Shown here piece after piece: positions 13,680 through 14,156 of a stretch of 14,156 nt of DNA (positions are counted from its first letter, which is position 1; every line of letters starts with the position of its first letter). Made by a program: the position numbers and the translations under genes. The stretch is from assembly GCA_029549705.1 (NCBI GenBank), contig JAKPIR010000381.1, positions 1 to 14,156 of the forward strand, read 5' to 3'. The stretch is from Pseudomonadota bacterium. GTDB lineage: Bacteria > Pseudomonadota > Gammaproteobacteria > Burkholderiales > Methylophilaceae. The notes beneath the pieces were generated by a model, which saw only the letters and a program-made list of their open reading frames with translations, was not told the origin of the DNA and searched no databases.

Positions 13680-14156
13680 TTAAGTAAAGTGATTGTCATG
13701 AGCGATGCTGGCTTCATTGTGGCTTAAATGTGAGCGCTTGAATTCCTTTTTATATAGCCGAAGTGTGCTGGCCATTTGCTGGATAGGATGCTTTGTAAAG
13801 TAAGCTACCAGTAATAAAAGACCCGCTAAAGTCGCGAATAGCCAACTTAAATTGAAGGGGGCAACGTCACGGCGGGCGGGTTTTTGCGTTTTCATTGCAT
13901 TCAACAACGTATGTATATTGTCACCTTTAATGTAAGTTGCACCAATTTCCTTCGCAACTGACGTTAAATATTCTGCATCTAATTTTGAAATGTAACGATC
14001 ATTCGCCCCTGCCACATTGTCGTCTCGTGTCCCCAAGGTGGATTCAGAAATTTGCGCGATACCTGGCTGTAAGGCAAAACTTTCGTTTGACCAATAGCCA
14101 ATCACTTGATTTTTATCACTTAATTTTGGGATTGCTTCTCCCTTTTCAGACCCCAC
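13680..14156 (-). CDS. Paralogous vWA-domain membrane protein, C-terminal part (cut by window edge)
   Basis: The frame is open to the window edge, so the GTG at the boundary is not the start: the parallel place in the downstream paralogue is the interior sequence VGIGSEKGAAIPK. About 158 residues remain. They align closely with residues 188-315 of the downstream protein: GSEKGEAIPKLSDKNQVIGY against GSEKGAAIPKYTEKNQLLGY, ANDRYISKL against VNDRYLSKL, and KTQKPAR against KKQKPAR. A C-terminal transmembrane helix follows (about 103-121), then a basic tail longer than that of the paralogue. The vWA MIDAS part would lie outside the window. The two genes probably arose by tandem duplication and share one transcript. 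Confidence 0.85.
   Translation of the reverse strand: MGSEKGEAIPKLSDKNQVIGYWSNESFALQPGIAQISESTLGTRDDNVAGANDRYISKLDAEYLTSVAKEIGATYIKGDNIHTLLNAMKTQKPARRDVAPFNLSWLFATLAGLLLLVAYFTKHPIQQMASTLRLYKKEFKRSHLSHNEASIAHDNHFT

Overview
The window looks like a chromosomal segment of a betaproteobacterium, most likely a methylotroph of the Methylophilaceae (Methylotenera/Methylophilus type). This is inferred from moderate-to-low G+C, the order pyrG-kdsA-eno-ftsB, a PEP-CTERM surface protein, and a tandem pair of membrane von Willebrand factor A (vWA) proteins resembling those of methanol-dehydrogenase (mxa) gene clusters. No database search was possible, so the taxonomic call is an inference. No rRNA, tRNA, IS element, phage gene or CRISPR array was seen.

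Left part (1-2646, + strand): the 3' end of a TatD-family hydrolase, then a 245-base AT-rich gap holding four DnaA-box-like 9-mers, then mtnA and a class II aldolase of the FucA type. MtnA plus a FucA-type aldolase, rather than a MtnB dehydratase, points to the 'DHAP shunt' for salvaging methylthioadenosine or 5'-deoxyadenosine. Middle (2797-8348, + strand): a stand-alone PEP-CTERM exported protein with a strong terminator, followed by a compact housekeeping run: pyrG (CTP synthase), kdsA (KDO-8-P synthase), a small lipoprotein gene split by an in-frame TAA, eno (enolase) and ftsB (divisome).

Right part (8515-14156, mostly - strand): an ECF sigma factor translationally coupled to a membrane protein that is probably its anti-sigma factor; ygfZ followed by a membrane protein with an HExxH zinc-peptidase motif; a divergent + strand ygfX-like gene; and two tandem paralogous vWA proteins, the upstream one cut by the window edge. 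The last vWA gene overlaps the end of ygfX tail to tail.

The most distinctive non-coding feature is a dispersed palindromic repeat of about 64 bases, present three times (near 1876, 8420 and 10380, the middle copy inverted). It has a 16-bp stem, a 7-base loop and conserved A-rich flanks. Paired substitutions between copies keep the stem base-paired, so the hairpin itself appears to matter. Two of the copies lie where they could end transcription of the gene before them.
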